In this document: piece after piece, positions 22,001 to 32,334 of the stretch
Layout: each line of letters opens with the position of its first letter
How positions within the stretch are numbered: the first letter of the stretch is position 1
NCBI RefSeq assembly: GCF_026151205.1
Contig: NC_087079.1
Coordinates: 1 to 64,000, forward strand
Reading direction: 5' to 3'
DNA: 64,000 nucleotides
DNA from: Bolinopsis microptera
Taxonomy: Eukaryota > Ctenophora > Tentaculata > Lobata > Bolinopsidae
The notes under the pieces: model-generated
The model's database searches: none
The model's input: the letters and a program-made list of their open reading frames with translations, nothing else
Told to the model about the DNA's origin: nothing
Position numbers and translations under genes: made by a program

Positions 22001-25000
22001 GTGAGGAGCACAAGTCTAGATATGCACAACACCCCTACTAGGTAGACTGAGAAGGAGGGGAGGATCTCCCACAGCATCCCCCACACTGTGCAGAACACAC
22101 TGTTCCCAAAGAATATGGGGTTTTTTGAACTGAAGTCTGGGTAGCCGGGGTCCTCAATAAAAGCATCGATAACAGGGAATAAGGAGATACAAGTCAACAG
22201 GTCCACCATGTTGATAACCTGGTACACTCTCTTAAAGTATAAACTGTTTCTGTTCCTAACTGCTTTAGTTGTGAAGAATACAATGGAGAGAGAGTTGCCG
22301 ATTGTGCCGAATATTGTTGCTAGTATCAGGACCGCTGCTATTGATTTATCTAGCCATCTGATCGGAGGACCTATCTTCTCCACATCTCCGAGCAGGCTCT
22401 TAAACTCCGTTACCGCCATCCTTCTACTTCCTCTTTTTCGTCTCTTCTCACGTGATCCAAATTGACGTGTTGATTACTCAGAGAAGTTTCTACCGTCTAT
22501 AATGACTACAATCTAGGGGGAAAATAAGATACATTTTTATTGAAAAGCAAGGATTGTAACAGAATTTGATTACTTCAGAAAACGAACTGGAGACATGCAT
22601 CTGTCAAGCAATACCATGAAATTTTCGTGATAGTTTAGATTAATTGTATGGCCCAGTTTATCGGGAGAATTTCCATTGTTATATTGTGCTGATCGGAATC
22701 GCAATTAACAACAATAGAGAGTCACCAGTACCACTTTGAGTTTGAGTTACCACTGCACTAAGACACTATATAATCATCTAATTATCTAATTAGTTAATAT
22801 ACCCTCAGGTGAGGAACGTGTTTGGAAGTGAGGGTCTAGTGCCAATAACCTCACTCCGAGTGGATCAGGACATTTTGCAGCGCAAAAAGAGGCGCTCTCA
22901 ACGAGTCCAGCAACAGAAGCGTCTAGATATGATCAAATCTGCAGGTAAATAACAACAATTAAAAATTAATACTAACGGAACATTTACGAGGATAAGATAA
23001 ATACAATTAGTCACGTAATCATGCATTGGTGACAGCTGAAGATATATGGTGGTAATGGTAGGCACTGTCCTGATTCCAGAGCCTGAGAGCACAAGTAGAA
23101 TAATATAAGGTTTATAGTGAAAGTGAAGGCTAGAGCTAAATTTAAGGTTATGAATACGATTAGGGATAGGAAACGGCTGCACGGTTACTTAATTGTACAA
23201 CTATAATCATACACGTTTAAACTTTAAAAGCTGGTCAACGAACCCAGAAATTATAACTTATAAGGCAAGAATTTATAGAAGTAGGCTGTCACATGCGCTG
23301 GAAGACTTTGGGACCGGAAACTGATCCGGCCCCCAAAGAGGGGTCAAATCACGTCACTAATTAGTGACGTATAATTAGTGATGTGATCGTTGGATTGAAT
23401 TTAATTTAATTGACATAGAAATGGGCTAGATCTGGGGTAGAGTTTACATGTCAATTCTGTAAATCATAGCTGTACATTAAGAAGTAAACATGATCTGACT
23501 GCTCGACTCGTAGATCACATAAGGGACGGGAGCTCTTGCTAAAGGGGGGTTCTCGTATCAAGGGATGTGAGACGTACGTGTCAAAGGCATGCAAGGGGAG
23601 TGAGCCGATCTGGTCTTCTAGGTATAAATATTGGGTGATAGAAGGTAGTAGTATCGCATTCTATCAACAGTCATGCCTACCTTCTCCAAGTTCCTCAACG
23701 GTTTCAGAGGATGTGATCACGAGTGTGATTAAGTATTTCTTTGACCAGAATTGTCCAACTGACACTGGTACTGCTCTGGTTGCGTTTTGAGTTGTCATAT
23801 GAACTCTACCCCAGATCTAGCCCATTTCTAGGTCAATTATATTCAATCCATGGATCACATCACTAATTATACGCCACAAGCTTCAAGCTTGCATGTTAAT
23901 TAATTGATGACGTATATGGTGGATCATATCACTCCGGCCCCAAAGTGTGGCAGCCGTCACATGGGCGTGCGCAGGGGGAGGCGACGCAGGTGGTCGCCTC
24001 CCCCTTTTTGAAATTTGAACCTAGCATTTTTACAATGTAAAGCAACATGAAATTGTAAGGAATGATTTTTTAAATGTTCATAAAAAGATTGAATGACATC
24101 AAACACATCAAAACTTTAACTAGCATCAGAAAAGCTAGAGGGGTCATCAGAATTGTGGATATCACGAACTAGTAGTTAGTACCAAATAGTTTACATTTGT
24201 CGCAACAAACGGGAACACTACAAATTGTCAAAATTTTTCCCCAGATTCATAAAACAATGCGACTAATTAAATAAATAATGTTCCAATACGGACATTACAT
24301 ATCACCGAGTGTTTTATCAACTGTCTTGATTCTTGAACCTTCTCGAAAATAGTAGAATGTTATAATCTGTATTGATATCCTGTTGGTTTAGCGCCTAATT
24401 AAGTAACAATATTTTCCGGGGGCTGCACCCCCAGACCCCTGCCGCAGCTCGCTTCGCTCGCGGCATTCTATTCGGATCCGGCGATTCGCGCCGGTTGCTC
24501 ACCTACCTCTTTCAAAAATCCTGTGCACGGCTCTGAGTATTCGCTAAGTGGTGAAAGTACAGGGTGGGCCAAAAGTCAGTGGACATACGTTGGCCCTAAT
24601 AGCTCAGTCGCTGAGTGCCCAATTGAAATAATTCTTTTTGGTATGCATTATGACTTACTACCACCACTGGTTCGAGGAATTTGTCAAATCGAAAAATATT
24701 CGAGTTCATTTTTTTCAAATTAAGGTTCATTTTTGCATTTATTTGATAGTTTGGATAGTCGGATCGAGCTAAATTTTATTGGATTGTGTTTGGCCATTCG
24801 AATTACGTTTGTCCTGAAAAGATTAGAACTGTAGCTTCTCAGATGACCGAGATATGAAGCATAACGAGTTTATTCATTACGTGTGATCAGGTGATTGGTC
24901 TACCTAATAGACGAAATACAGAAAATGCTTGATAACTTCGTCATTTCTAATCCGTTTTGCCTCATGTTTTCATCATATGCAACATTTAATAATCTACCGT

Positions 25001-27938
25001 CTATGAAACAATTAGACGTTCAGCACGTTCAGAGAAAACAATATAGTTGTTTTAATATTGAATGAGCGTGGTCTAAAATATTCAAATTTTCAAATTTTGA
25101 CTACGGAAACCAGTAAGTTAAGTATGCCATCTGCAAAGCAACAGCTCTCAAATATAAAACACGGCGGAGCTATTAAGGCCAACGTATGTCCACTGACTTT
25201 TCGCCCACCCTGTCATAAATACTTCGACGTATGCACAGGGACTGTCCCTGTGCATACGTCGAAGTATTTATAAAAACTTAACTGTCGTTCAGTTGTAATC
25301 TTAAAGTTTAATTCTTCATGTTTTAATCGGTGTCGCTGAACACGATGGACTAGTGTTTCCACAAAACTGGTTCCGTTCCGGTTGATATCCGGCCGTTTCC
25401 GGTCCGGCAGCCAAGACCCCAGACCGGTCGGTTTCTAAGTGGGATACGAGTCAAGATAAGAGCAGGACGAACTGGGTGTAACAGAAACGCATATAAGCTA
25501 TCAGTAAAAAATATAATGCGTAAGATAGGAAGCTCCTGTGAAAGCAGTATTTTGAAACGAGCTATTAGTCAAGAATCTATTAGATACCAACAGGTTACCA
25601 GAGTTTAAGACACGCTCATATATAGTATATAGCGCAAGAGACGACAACTTCTCAATCTCTGTGATTCCGTGACAACAGACAACAGTAAATTAGTTCACGA
25701 GTCATGTTTGACATCTTTATTATATTATCGTCAGGTAGCGATAATTAATATTATTGATAACTCTGGTTGACTGGGAATTGGGATACAGCCAATCGTAAAG
25801 GGAAGTGTTAGATACATGACCAAATAACAATAACTAACGATTATTTTTTTAACTGCTGAACAAATTTTAATATATCCAGTCCAACCTTAAGGGGGCATAC
25901 CCCAAATCTGTCCAGACCTAATGACCTCATAGGCAGTTCAGTGACCTTCTAGCGCACCGTTTCCACACCAAAAAAAATTATTTTGAGAATTCCCATTTTT
26001 GTAATCGAGCATTTCCTGGTTAAGAGTGCAATTTTCGGAAAATATTATTTTGTGGTTGAGACGCTATAAGTTAATTATTTCTTGCGGTATCGGGTTGAAA
26101 TTTTGCTCGCCGTTTATTCACATCTATGTCAAGGTGTGTGTAAAATCTTGATATCGTATCTAAAAAGGCTGGTGTGTTATGAATTTTTAAAGTCAAAAAG
26201 CTAAAATTGTCCTTTTCAGGCTTATTTTAACAAAAAGTCAGTCAGGGAAGATCGGATTATTTGATGCTTGACATCAAATTGTTCTCTGAATTCTGGCGCA
26301 GTTTTTGATGCCCTCAAAAATGTTTTTACTCATTCACCTTCTGATCTATTGGACCTCAAAGCCAAACAACAAATTTAGGCACATTTTTCGTTTTTAATAT
26401 TTACTGATTTTTCTAAAATTTTGATAGGAATGTGCTAGTGACTTTTTGAAGGGTGCAAAATAACCGCAACTAGCACATTTATATATGAGTTATGAACAAC
26501 AAAACACCCTAAAATGCTTCCCTTTGAAGTTATGGGAGAAATGTGATTTTTTGGCTTTGCAGATAAAAAATCACATGGGAATGCGTTGTAAAGTGAGTCA
26601 AACCCCACAGACCACAGCACCATAACCTCGGTGTATAAATTAATCAATGACCCTGGTCATTAGAAACACCCATAAAAATTCGTTTTTTGACAAAAAAATT
26701 GAAATTTTTGTTTTGATTTTTGTTTTTTCCGCATTTGATTTTTGGTATGCGTATATAATTTATACGGCTTTAAAATGATATGTTCAGCGACCTCCTAGCT
26801 CACTCACTAGACTCAGTAGGAGTGATTTGCCCTCGACTTAATGCTTCAAAAATTTTATTAAACGAAACTTAATTAGTTGAACTATAGACATGTGAAAATT
26901 TATCATATGCTTATCTTAAAAGTTCTTCCTGTGACAATCTTCTAAAGTTCGTGCAAACTTTCCTAATGACCAGGGTCCAATCAGCAACAAATGATAATTT
27001 TCATCTAGCTGTGTGCACATACAAATATTGATTTAATGACCTCGTGATAAACAGTTATACTATATTTAGACAAATAGAACCTTCGTAGGTGCAAATGAAA
27101 CCATTGAAACATGATTCGCTACACGTCGCAATAAAGCACATAAATCTCAAAAAGGTATTATACGACAAATAGAACCTTCGTAGGTGCAAATTAAACCAAT
27201 CAAACATGATTCGCTGCACGTCGCAATAAAGCACATAAATCTCAAAAAGGTATTATACGACAAATAGAACCTTCGTAGGTGCAAATTAAACCAATCAAAC
27301 ATGATTCGCTGCACGTCGCAATAAAGCACATAAATCTCAAAAAGGTATTATACGACAAATAGAACCTTCGTAGGTGCAAATTAAACCAATCAAACATGAT
27401 TCGCTGCACGTCGCAATAAAGCACCTAGACACTGCATCACGTGAAGGCAACAGATTGGCTACCAGTAGTAGTAGTAATTATATCTTCAGTAGGCATATCT
27501 ACTGGGCCCATCCATCAGGAGTGCAAATATAATAAACTTTTTCCAGGAATCGCCGTTATAATATATATATATATATATATTAATATATATAATTGTAAGG
27601 TCATTAAAATTCTCGAATTAAAGTTATTTTGAGAATAAAAATTGCCGATTTTACAAGATCAAACCTTTAAAGGACTAACCACAAGCTAATGCAAAAAGGA
27701 GATCTAAAATTTCAATTCTTCCTTTTATTTCTTCCTTCAATTTTATTTATTCTGACACATTTAGAATATAAATAAATAGGTCAAGCTTTTAGAGAATAAA
27801 TAAGTAGCCAGAACATGTAGATACATATAATATCACGTATTATGAATGAATGAATGAATGAATGAATGAATGAATGAATGAATGACTGAATGAATGAATG
27901 AATGAATGAATGAATGAATGAATGAATGAATGAATGAA

Positions 27939-28029
<91 letters not shown>

Positions 28030-28208
28030 AAGACGACATAAAATTATACAATTACTGTATGCTCGATCCTCTAAATACACCGAGAAACTAGCCCCTAATT
28101 GGCGTGAACAATTATAAAAGGTAAATTATTGAATTACTTCAGACAACCTAGCTGACAGATCTATGAGACTACAGCAGCAAAAACGACTGGAGATGATCAA
28201 ATCAGCGG
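16029..28208 (+). CDS. PX-SH3 protein, NADPH-oxidase-organizer-like (p47phox/NOXO1/Tks family), 3' end not defined
   Basis: Eight GT-AG exons join in phase: 16029-16186, 16327-16403, 16822-16931, 17518-17631, 18877-18976, 19148-19227, 22809-22944 and 28143-28208, giving about 280 residues. Residues about 1-125 are a PX domain: the TRRVYRSYDQLYELY segment is the phosphoinositide-binding RRF/Y region, and FERSTTESFALKHLPHI follows. FLWFWEPSVDDLK matches the PX-SH3 linker of organizer proteins. Residues about 153-235 form one SH3 domain (GDVIYVL, CPSGFWQ, then GSEGLVPITSL). The tail is basic and repeated. In the family the PX domain targets membranes and the SH3 domain binds proline-rich p22phox-type partners, so a NOX organizer or scaffold role is inferred. 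Exon 8 ends in a good donor in phase 1, so more exons must follow. Intron 6 holds a minisatellite and an antisense GPCR; intron 7 holds mobile elements. Confidence 0.82.
17687..18395. mobile_element. non-autonomous element with poly-G/poly-C ends (family X)
   Basis: The element begins with 26 G and ends with 19 C. Just inside, both ends carry the inverted sequence around CAAC..ATATTAAAGTATAT. It is flanked by a direct AATACT (17681-17686 and 18396-18401), a likely target-site duplication. Internally there are repeated AATATACTTTAATAT modules and a central palindrome, TATGCCCATATTTGGGCATA, at about 17932-17951. There is no coding capacity. It lies in intron 4 of the PX-SH3 gene. Confidence 0.72.
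19343..20262. repeat. 24-bp (with 22-bp variants) minisatellite
   Basis: About 38-40 tandem copies of a unit built on AGTACAAGGTCTCCCGAAGT lie in the PX-SH3 intron just after exon 6. Because the period is a multiple of three, several frames on both strands stay open and look like repetitive proteins. These are not genes. The right half contains more 22-bp variants lacking CT. Confidence 0.9.
20271..21333. other. intron sequence without recognised features
   Basis: Non-coding stretch between the minisatellite and the 3' end of the GPCR gene. No gene, RNA or element ends were recognised. A short inverted pair, AGCAGCTATCTGCTTATCATTA, lies at about 21178-21199. Confidence 0.4.
21334..22419 (-). 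CDS. rhodopsin-like (class A) orphan GPCR, intronless
   Basis: A single 361-residue ORF with seven hydrophobic segments: TM1 about 26-50 (GNS at 41-43), TM2 66-86, TM3 108-138, TM4 147-172, TM5 200-228, TM6 246-272 and TM7 296-320. C110 at the top of TM3 and C185 in loop 2 can form the conserved disulfide. The DRY position reads SRL (134-136), and NPxxY reads NPCVLF at 314-319, so both activation motifs are divergent. There is no signal peptide. The C-tail is short and charged. The ligand is not predictable from sequence; divergent peptide- or amine-like receptors of this type are common in cnidarians and other invertebrates. It lies wholly inside intron 6 of the PX-SH3 gene on the opposite strand, so its transcription is probably independent. 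The start ATG at 22419 gives the full TM1 and is the first in frame. Confidence 0.88.
   Translation of the reverse strand: MAVTEFKSLLGDVEKIGPPIRWLDKSIAAVLILATIFGTIGNSLSIVFFTTKAVRNRNSLYFKRVYQVINMVDLLTCISLFPVIDAFIEDPGYPDFSSKNPIFFGNSVFCTVWGMLWEILPSFSVYLVGVLCISRLVLLTWKRAIMVPSIVYLFMATYLLITVSVKIFLLMTYDDMDYEAMSRYCFLVSHTDEYFAQNEITTLAILISQLALPIIPVTVCFVITMVILSKDRNKIPNTNRTCPQRQAAITVTMVTLLYILFNIPVVVNFSFFLYHLIYTEGKLEFVEVYSNQYLFYYAWPSVYVVCVAINAALNPCVLFWRMKRYRTFVVNVVEGEFRGNPHVLSKPIEPRERKVQVETRL
23368..23873. mobile_element. foldback-type element with about 75-bp inverted arms
   Basis: The left arm 23368-23445 and right arm 23802-23873 are near-perfect reverse complements, sharing TATAATTAGTGATGTGATC and GGGCTAGATCTGGGGTAGAG. 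Immediately outside the left arm lies a perfect 20-bp palindrome, ACGTCACTAATTAGTGACGT. The 350-base interior contains a TATAAATA at about 23621 and a short ORF, ATG 23672, MPTFSKFLNGFRGCDHECD. Outer flanks on both sides carry CCGGCCCC-AAAG, possibly a duplication. Confidence 0.7.
24560..25212. mobile_element. mariner/Tc1-like MITE
   Basis: Terminal inverted repeats of about 46 bp begin CAGGGTGGGCCAAAAGTCAG (24560-24605) and end with the complement at 25167-25212, with two mismatches. A TA precedes the left end; the right flank reads TCATA, so that TA is damaged. The CAGGGTG-GCCAAAAGT type of end is typical of mariner-like elements. No transposase is present, and the small ORFs inside are not supported. 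Confidence 0.8.
25215..25271. repeat. perfect 57-bp palindrome
   Basis: Two 28-base arms (left arm starting ATAAATACTTCGACGTATGC) flank a single T with no mismatch. It abuts the right end of the preceding MITE, so it may have arisen from aberrant transposition or be a separate hairpin insertion. Confidence 0.9.
26649..26979. mobile_element. probable MITE with 15-bp terminal inverted repeats
   Basis: GACCCTGGTCATTAG at 26649-26663 is mirrored by CTAATGACCAGGGTC ending 26979, enclosing about 300 AT-rich bases. Flanks are TCAAT on the left and CAAT on the right, a possible short target duplication. CCTAATGACC also occurs at about 25917, so a larger related element may extend to the left. Confidence 0.55.
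27068..27425. repeat. 95-bp tandem repeat, about 3.7 copies
   Basis: Units starting ACAAATAGAACCTTCGTAGG recur at about 27069, 27164, 27259 and 27354, nearly identical. Reverse-strand reading gives duplicated short ORFs that are artefacts of the repeat. Confidence 0.92.
27841..28024. repeat. (GAAT)n/(AAAT)n microsatellite
   Basis: About 24 GAAT units are followed by about 21 AAAT units. The run lies 118 bases upstream of exon 8 of the PX-SH3 gene and is likely length-polymorphic. Confidence 0.97.
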
Positions 28209-28269
28209 GTAAGAATTCTAAGTTTTGAGTTAATTCATTTTTAAGATGCCGCGAATTAAATCATTCACC

Positions 28270-28312
28270 AAGTAAGACAAAGGACTAACTAAGTTAGTCC
28301 TTTGTCTTACTT
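28270..28312. repeat. perfect 43-bp palindrome
   Basis: Two 21-base arms, AAGTAAGACAAAGGACTAACT and its complement, flank a single A. The palindrome lies 62 bases after the exon 8 donor of the PX-SH3 gene. Confidence 0.9.
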
Positions 28313-31300
28313 ATATAAGTAACTTATAACCTATTCTGGGGAGGGATACAGCTGATGTTATTACTCTAAATTTTTAGTATTAATTAGCACCTTAGTTAGT
28401 GTTGCAATCATGTTGCAGTTGCACAAGGAATATAAAATACTTTGCGAGTAACTAGTGCTTAATGTGACAAGTTTGCAATATTATGAGGCAACAAAGAAAC
28501 TCTTAGTTTTAATAAGGTTTAAACTAGTCCATCGCTTCATAATATACATTTTTAACTTACAATATTTAAAACTACATTTATTTTCATAGCAAGAATATTC
28601 GCGTGGGCGTTTCCGTTTTCAACATTGCCGTTCAGAACCATTTCTCGCGAGAATCAGAAAAAGCGCCATCTGCAAGATGCTCATGCAAATACACACAAGT
28701 TAAGAGTCTGACTCTTAGAATTAACGTACCTGCTGAAAATGCTGGGAGTTCTGTGGCTGTCAGTGCGAAAATAAACCATTTCTGCGATATATTCGTATAA
28801 TATCAAGTTGGAGCGAAATATCCACTTTAGGCACTTGCTATCGTGACCAGAGTTTCAGAGCTATATATAATATATGTATATGTACGTTCTTCATTGAAGT
28901 AGTCAGTAAAACAAGGACATTATACTATGTGTGGGGACTACGGACCCCATCATAACCCATTTCAAATTTGCCGCCTGGTTACATAGCACTGAAATACAAT
29001 ATAATTCAATATACAAATTCAAAGCAATGTAATCATAGTACACACCAGCCCAGACGCTCAACATTTTCTAATACAGATTCCAAAAAGGCACACAAAATAA
29101 CAAAAGGTAATACTAATAATATAGAAATGTACACATACAAGAACTGGCGTTCAAATAATGCCAGTACATGCTAGAGCATGTTAAACAGAGAACAAAATAC
29201 TAAAGTGTAATATATCCACCAAAACACGTTGCCAAACCGTTAGAATTAGAGTGTTACACATGTTGCGACCTTAAGTAATTTACTAATAGCTTTTAACAAC
29301 AATACTGAGGACGTGGTGATCCAATTTATAACGGAGCTGCACAATACCAGAGAGAAAGTACGTTAATAGCTCACGTGTAATAACGCTCAGCTAGCACAGC
29401 CTTGCTATCTCTTCAGCACTATTATATGGTCTGCCCTGAGCTATAGAGGACTTGATCCTCTAAAAAAAACAACATAATATACTGTTAATGTGTTTAGTGT
29501 ATGTATTCTGGGATTAGAAAACGATACAAAGAAGCAGCTGTGAGATCATATTGTGAGGGATATTTTTGTAAAAAAGAAACCGCATATAATATAACATCCT
29601 AACAGAGAGCTTATTTCTGGGAATTAAGAGGGGATTTTCTACGGTACATGTTTGGGACATGTGTCAAGTTTGACAAACTATAATCGTAATGGAATCGATA
29701 TAATTTGCAAAATCGATTCCATTACTCAAGTCTTTGAGTAATTCGTGCGCTTAATTATTTACAACGAATAAATGATACCTTTGAATTTTAATACCTTTCA
29801 AGTCTTATGAAGATTCTACAAATGGCCTAAAATGTGTCCCTCTATTTAAGTATCATGCAATGTCACGCAATATCACGCACTATCACGCAATATCACGAAA
29901 TAATTTACTTAGTATGGTTAATAGTCCAGTCATTTATGGAAATTTATTGACATCTACCTGCAAATCTTCAGTTCTTACTTCTTTTGCACCCTATCCGAAG
30001 ACTGTATCATGATCCAGGATCCTATCAAAAGTTAGTAAAATGGGCTCAGCGCCACCCCCCAAATGGTTTTTTGGCGAATTTCTCGAAAAGTAAGGATTTG
30101 AATCCATATGTTGAACAATAAGTCCTATATAAATTTGCATATGCAGCTTCGTTCAAGCGTATTTTAAAGTCTCTACGACCTTCAGAAGCAAAGGGTCAGT
30201 TACCTCATTGTGTTAATATGGGCGTGGTCCTCCTGGGTTTTCCCCACGGAAAAAAAATGTCTCGAACTGAAGATCGTTTATTCATACCTTTGGAAAGTTT
30301 CAAGAGTATCTGAAGATTTGCAGGTAGATGTCCTTAAATGACTGGACTATTATAAAGTAAGATAAGACAGTGGTGTAAGTTATAGATCTGTAAGATAACT
30401 CAACAGAAGCTTCCCTCTAAAAACTGTCTTGAGCAGTTCAGCTTTAAGAGATCGATGTACCGCATTGCGACATGGCTCCCAATATATCCGCATTGCGACA
30501 TGCCTCCCACTAAGTAGTAGTTATAATTCAAGCAAACCGCTGAGGAAGAGGTTATATATTAAATTCATTATTGTAACGGTATATTAGAACCAGACAGAAA
30601 CAAACGATTGGGCGACATCTGTCCGACAGCGGACAAACACAAGAAAATAGTGCTGTCGGACAGATGTGGCTATCGGACAAATGTCGTGTTACCCAAACAA
30701 ACAGTTCCTTGTTAACACTGAGAGGTTATATAATGCAAAGTTCGTATATTATTAAAGCTATGGTATGTATTTTATATCATTGTAATTATAGTATTACAAT
30801 TAGACCTTACCTTTATAACAGGTCTTGTACAAATCGCATGAATACAATTTACAATTTACAACTAACAATGAGCCAGGTAGACTCTGGCTCTTTTTGGGGG
30901 GGGGGGGGGGGGGGGGCCTTGTAGTTATAAGATCTGTTCTTGCTTGTCTCGACAATACTACTATTGTACCTACTTAACTATTGTACCTTCCAAGATGATT
31001 TCTCACTAATTATATAGTACCGCACGTTTTACTAATTATGGGAATTATTCAGAGATTTCTCATTTCTGCGTGACTGCAGGAATGTTGTTAATTTAGAAAT
31101 AGTGTGTACTTGAGAATGTTGGAACCATAGTAAGGACCTTTTGAGCTATGAAAACGGTCAGTAAAAATACAAAGAACAGTTTGACAAGGAAAAAGGAAGG
31201 AGGAAGGAGTAAGGACCCTGACGTTTTGTGACGTGTTGTAACAAGGATTGGAATGCACAATCTCACTGTGGAATCTAATGTTTTATTAGTGTTGTCCTTG

Positions 31301-31507
31301 TTTTTATGGGTATACCTCTAACAAACAAAGAGACACAAGTCACAACGACACAGAGACACTAAATTAATTATAATGAGTTTGAGGAGCATATTATATGGTA
31401 CACATATCAAACTTCTCGTGATATGTGAGTCAGATAAAACATTTCTTTGATTGCTTGAAATGAGGCTGCAAATCTAGTGTCATTTGATAAAATTTAACTA
31501 TATGCCT
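28313..31507. other. non-coding stretch with hairpins, a MITE and a G run
   Basis: No gene was recognised. Contents: an open phase-1 stretch at about 28590-28715 after a possible acceptor (not convincing as an exon); short inverted 10-bp satellite copies at 29853-29900; a MITE 29929-30354; a hairpin cluster 30611-30686 built on TGTCCGA motifs; a GAGCCAG/CTGGCTC hairpin 30870-30890; and 21 G at 30896-30916. If the PX-SH3 gene continues rightwards, this is intron. Confidence 0.5.
29929..30354. mobile_element. MITE with about 45-bp terminal inverted repeats
   Basis: The left end TAATAGTCCAGTCATTTA continues to ACATCTACCTGCAAATCTTC. The right end is its reverse complement (CTGAAGATTTGCAGG to GGACTATTA), with a small insertion in the left arm. 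TA is present at both edges. The 340-base interior is non-coding. Confidence 0.75.
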
Positions 31508-32043
31508 TATAAAATTATGAATTATTGACAATTAATCAGTAAGCACTAAGCAACGACTAATGAAACTATCATATAGTTGAATCGATGATTTTGATAAAAT
31601 TGATAGTGAACGATATTTATCAAAAATCTATTTGACGGCGCAATTTTCATGATTTGAATTTGTACGTGTATATAATGATAAGAGTTAAGATATGAGTATA
31701 GTTCCAATATCCTAAACGGATGAAAGTTAAGTATAAAAGTAGTCAAACAGTACACACAGATAATTTCAACTTTTCAACAGTGGTCAATGTCCAGCAATAA
31801 GGTTAGACACCCTCAACAATATATAGTACTTTTTGCTGTATCAGTGTGAAAAGGTTTTACTACGGTCCACTAACTCCTGTTCAAAAGAAATGTCAAGGTC
31901 GACACTCCAGCTAACTCGGCAAAATGTTTGGCTTCTCAGTCATTCCAATACTATCATTCAAAGCTTCAAATCACAAGCTAAATTCGTGGACAGGTCGCAA
32001 TTTGTTTTGACATCTCTGACATCTCTGATGCTATATACTATTA

Positions 32044-32140
32044 AATATTGCGTGATAGTGTGTGATACTGTGTGATACTGCGTGATACAGCGTGATATTG
32101 CGTGATATTGCGTGATATTGCGTGATACAGCGTGATATTA
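32044..32140. repeat. 10-bp satellite TGCGTGATAT, array unit 1
   Basis: About nine tandem decamers varying between GCGTGATATT, GCGTGATACA and GTGTGATACT lead directly into the cruciform. Copy 2 is at 35287-35383. Confidence 0.9.
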
Positions 32141-32142
32141 TA

Positions 32143-32317
32143 CATTTATCACATGCCTTCTCATGCGATATCAAAACTTTCGCCCACGAGGCTTGCCGAG
32201 TTAGCGAAAGTTTCGATATTTCCCGAGGCTTGCCGAGGGTTATATCGACATTTTCAATCACGAGGCTTGCCGAGTTTTGAAAATGTTGATATCGCATGAG
32301 AAGGCATGTGATTAATG
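32143..32317. repeat. three-armed cruciform palindrome, copy 1
   Basis: The closing stem 32143-32172 pairs with 32288-32317 (30 bp, one mismatch, from CATTTATCAC to GCGATATC). Inside it sit three hairpins: 32174-32183 with 32204-32213, 32213-32219 with 32242-32248 (plus CCC/GGG), and 32248-32257 with 32277-32286. All three loops carry the same CGAGGCTTGCCGAG. The arrangement is a DNA cloverleaf that leaves almost no unpaired base between arms. Confidence 0.9.
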
Positions 32318-32334
32318 TTTTATCACACTTTCTT

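Larger units (their letters stand above)
22945..28142. other. large PX-SH3 intron filled with inverted-repeat elements
   Basis: This intron (5.2 kb) contains the foldback element 23368-23873, a mariner-type MITE 24560-25212, a 57-bp palindrome 25215-25271, a TIR pair 26649-26979, the 95-bp tandem repeat 27068-27425 and a tetranucleotide microsatellite 27841-28024. The parts between (for example 25280-26640) show no coding region. They contain low-complexity AT-rich DNA that may be decayed transposon sequence. Confidence 0.6.

Noticed and set aside
27833-28051. ORF with repeated IYLF and FIHS
   Set aside because: Translation of a (GAAT)n/(AAAT)n microsatellite.
28590-28715. Possible PX-SH3 exon 9 after TTTTCATAG
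   Set aside because: The phase fits and the frame is open for about 40 codons to a TGA, but the peptide shows no resemblance to the preceding repeats and the acceptor is mediocre.
31833-32075. 80-codon ORF conserved exactly at 35076-35318
   Set aside because: Identity reflects array duplication, it spans the satellite, and it has no known domain.
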